From Latrodectus hesperus (Eukaryota; Arthropoda; Arachnida; Araneae; Theridiidae), in contig CM075857.1 in the NCBI GenBank assembly GCA_037975125.1, forward strand, positions 67,969,899 to 68,033,898: a DNA stretch of 64,000 bases, written 5' to 3'. Under the pieces are notes generated by a model, which was not told the DNA's origin, ran no database searches, and saw nothing but the letters and a program-made list of their open reading frames with translations. Position 1 is the first letter of the stretch. Every line of letters begins with the position of its first letter. Positions 63,120 through 64,000 of this stretch are shown here, piece by piece. The position numbers and the translations under genes were made by a program.

Positions 63120-64000
63120 ATAGTGCGCCACAATCACAAGAGTGTAAGAGAGAAGTGTTTAAGGTATGGTTGCAAAGAAGTAAAATAACTCACAAGCTCT
63201 TTCAAAGCTTTTCAGTGCAATAACCGCATAGATATGGCGTAAAGGAAGCATTTGGATGATGTTTTACATGATTGAATTATCAGTCGTCAGGAATGTGGAC
63301 ATACCCAGCCGAAAGTATACGAGGAACTTGGAATCACCCAGAAATTCATCCCCAGGCTTTGTTAACGGTTCCAAGATTATGGTAATGTTAGTATACGTTT
63401 AAAAACAAGTCAGCCATGCCAAAAGAGGACCAGTATTTGGCAGTTTCTGCCAAAAGAAACAGACAGAGCGCAGCATCAGATCTGTCCCGTTAGCTCGCTT
63501 CAGCTACCGGTACGACACTTTCAAAGCAAACCATGTATACACACTTAGGGCACATTGGTCTATATGCTCTTAGGCCTGTCAGATGTTGTCCACTTACCGC
63601 AACTCAATATCGCCTGCGGTTAGCCTGGAATAGAGAGCACTCATTGTGGAGACCGCAACAATGGTCTTGTCTGATGTTTTTCGAGGAGTGAAGGTTTACC
63701 TTTCAGTCAGATTCTTGCCGGACTTTCATATGGAGAGGGTCAGATACCCGTTCCAATCAAGAGAACACTATTTAACGACACCATTAAGGTGGTGCAGGAT
63801 TGCTCGTTTGGGGAAGAATTATTCTGAGTTCCAGAAGTAACCTGCATGTTCAGAATGTAACCATGACAAGCCACACCTATCGAGATGTCATTCTGGAACA
63901 AGTACGTTTGTTTCGAGCCTGGTTGCTGAATTTCTGTTTATGGATGACAACGCCCGTCATCACCGTGCATACATTGTAAAATAATGGCTGCAATAGGGGG
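63120..64000 (+). pseudogene. Tc1-like transposase relic, 3' end outside window
   Basis: Forward DD34E-type transposase relic. Readable pieces in shifting frames: RKHLDDVLHD (~63244), a recognition-helix part with ECGHTQPKVYEELGI (~63295-63335), TVSKQTMYTHLGHIGLYALRP (~63515-63580, shortened here to its signature), a first catalytic region around CLMFF (~63665, expected FSDES now altered), LVWGRIIL-like (~63805-63825), and MDDNARHHRA (~63940), the second catalytic Asp. At least five frameshifts or stops. The third acidic residue lies beyond the window. The relic is less AT-rich than the intergenic sequence before it. It is a different subfamily from the 2.5-kb Tc1 relic by eye. Confidence 0.82.

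Overview
The window is eukaryotic, very AT-rich, non-coding-dominated DNA. It has long (TA)n tracts, several Tc1/mariner lineages, LINEs, a tRNA-derived SINE, and one host gene split into short exons with canonical GT/AG splice sites. These features fit an arthropod; a spider or other arachnid is my best guess, inferred from the overall transposon types and not demonstrated.

Host gene. Five coding pieces on the + strand join in one open frame: 1984-2069, 21521-21613, 23436-23495, 28610-28693 and 49432-49821. They encode the C-terminal ~236 residues of a small multi-pass membrane protein: three hydrophobic stretches, a short polar loop and a Ser/Gly-rich, then acidic, cytoplasmic-type tail ending in TAA. 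The 5' exon(s) lie outside the window or are not recognisable. About 0.7 kb of coding sequence is spread over 48 kb, with introns of about 19.5, 1.8, 5.1 and 20.7 kb. The best family guess is the arthropod small four-helix membrane proteins (DUF4728/pasiflora-like); this was not verified.

Mobile DNA, left to right: a mariner DD34D transposase relic cut by the window start (1-919); a Tc1-like relic (2500-3690); a reverse-strand mariner relic with DD41D-like spacing (6408-7498); a reverse-strand LINE (8210-11580) split by a forward, 5'-truncated LINE of a second family (9412-10627); a nearly full-length but decayed forward LINE with zinc-knuckle ORF1 and endonuclease/RT/RNase H ORF2 (about 11590-17050); a possible piggyBac relic (18190-18720); a 174-bp MITE just upstream of the second exon (21260-21433); a second copy of the 9.4-kb LINE family in reverse (23986-26120); fold-back palindromes at 26666, 34348, 35604 and 53524; a mariner/Tc1 element with ~150-bp inverted repeats sitting in a (TA)n tract (43561-45151); an internally deleted mariner with ~110-bp inverted repeats and TA duplication (50771-51637); two LTR-like blocks (to 57491, and 58122-58793); a tRNA-derived SINE (60112-60425); and a Tc1-like relic cut by the window end (63120-64000).

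The rest is AT-rich intronic or intergenic sequence in which I see no gene. I found no convincing new system. The most useful leads are the palindromic/fold-back elements, the two LINE copies that share a (CTGT)n-terminated tail, and the long-inverted-repeat mariners tied to (TA)n tracts.
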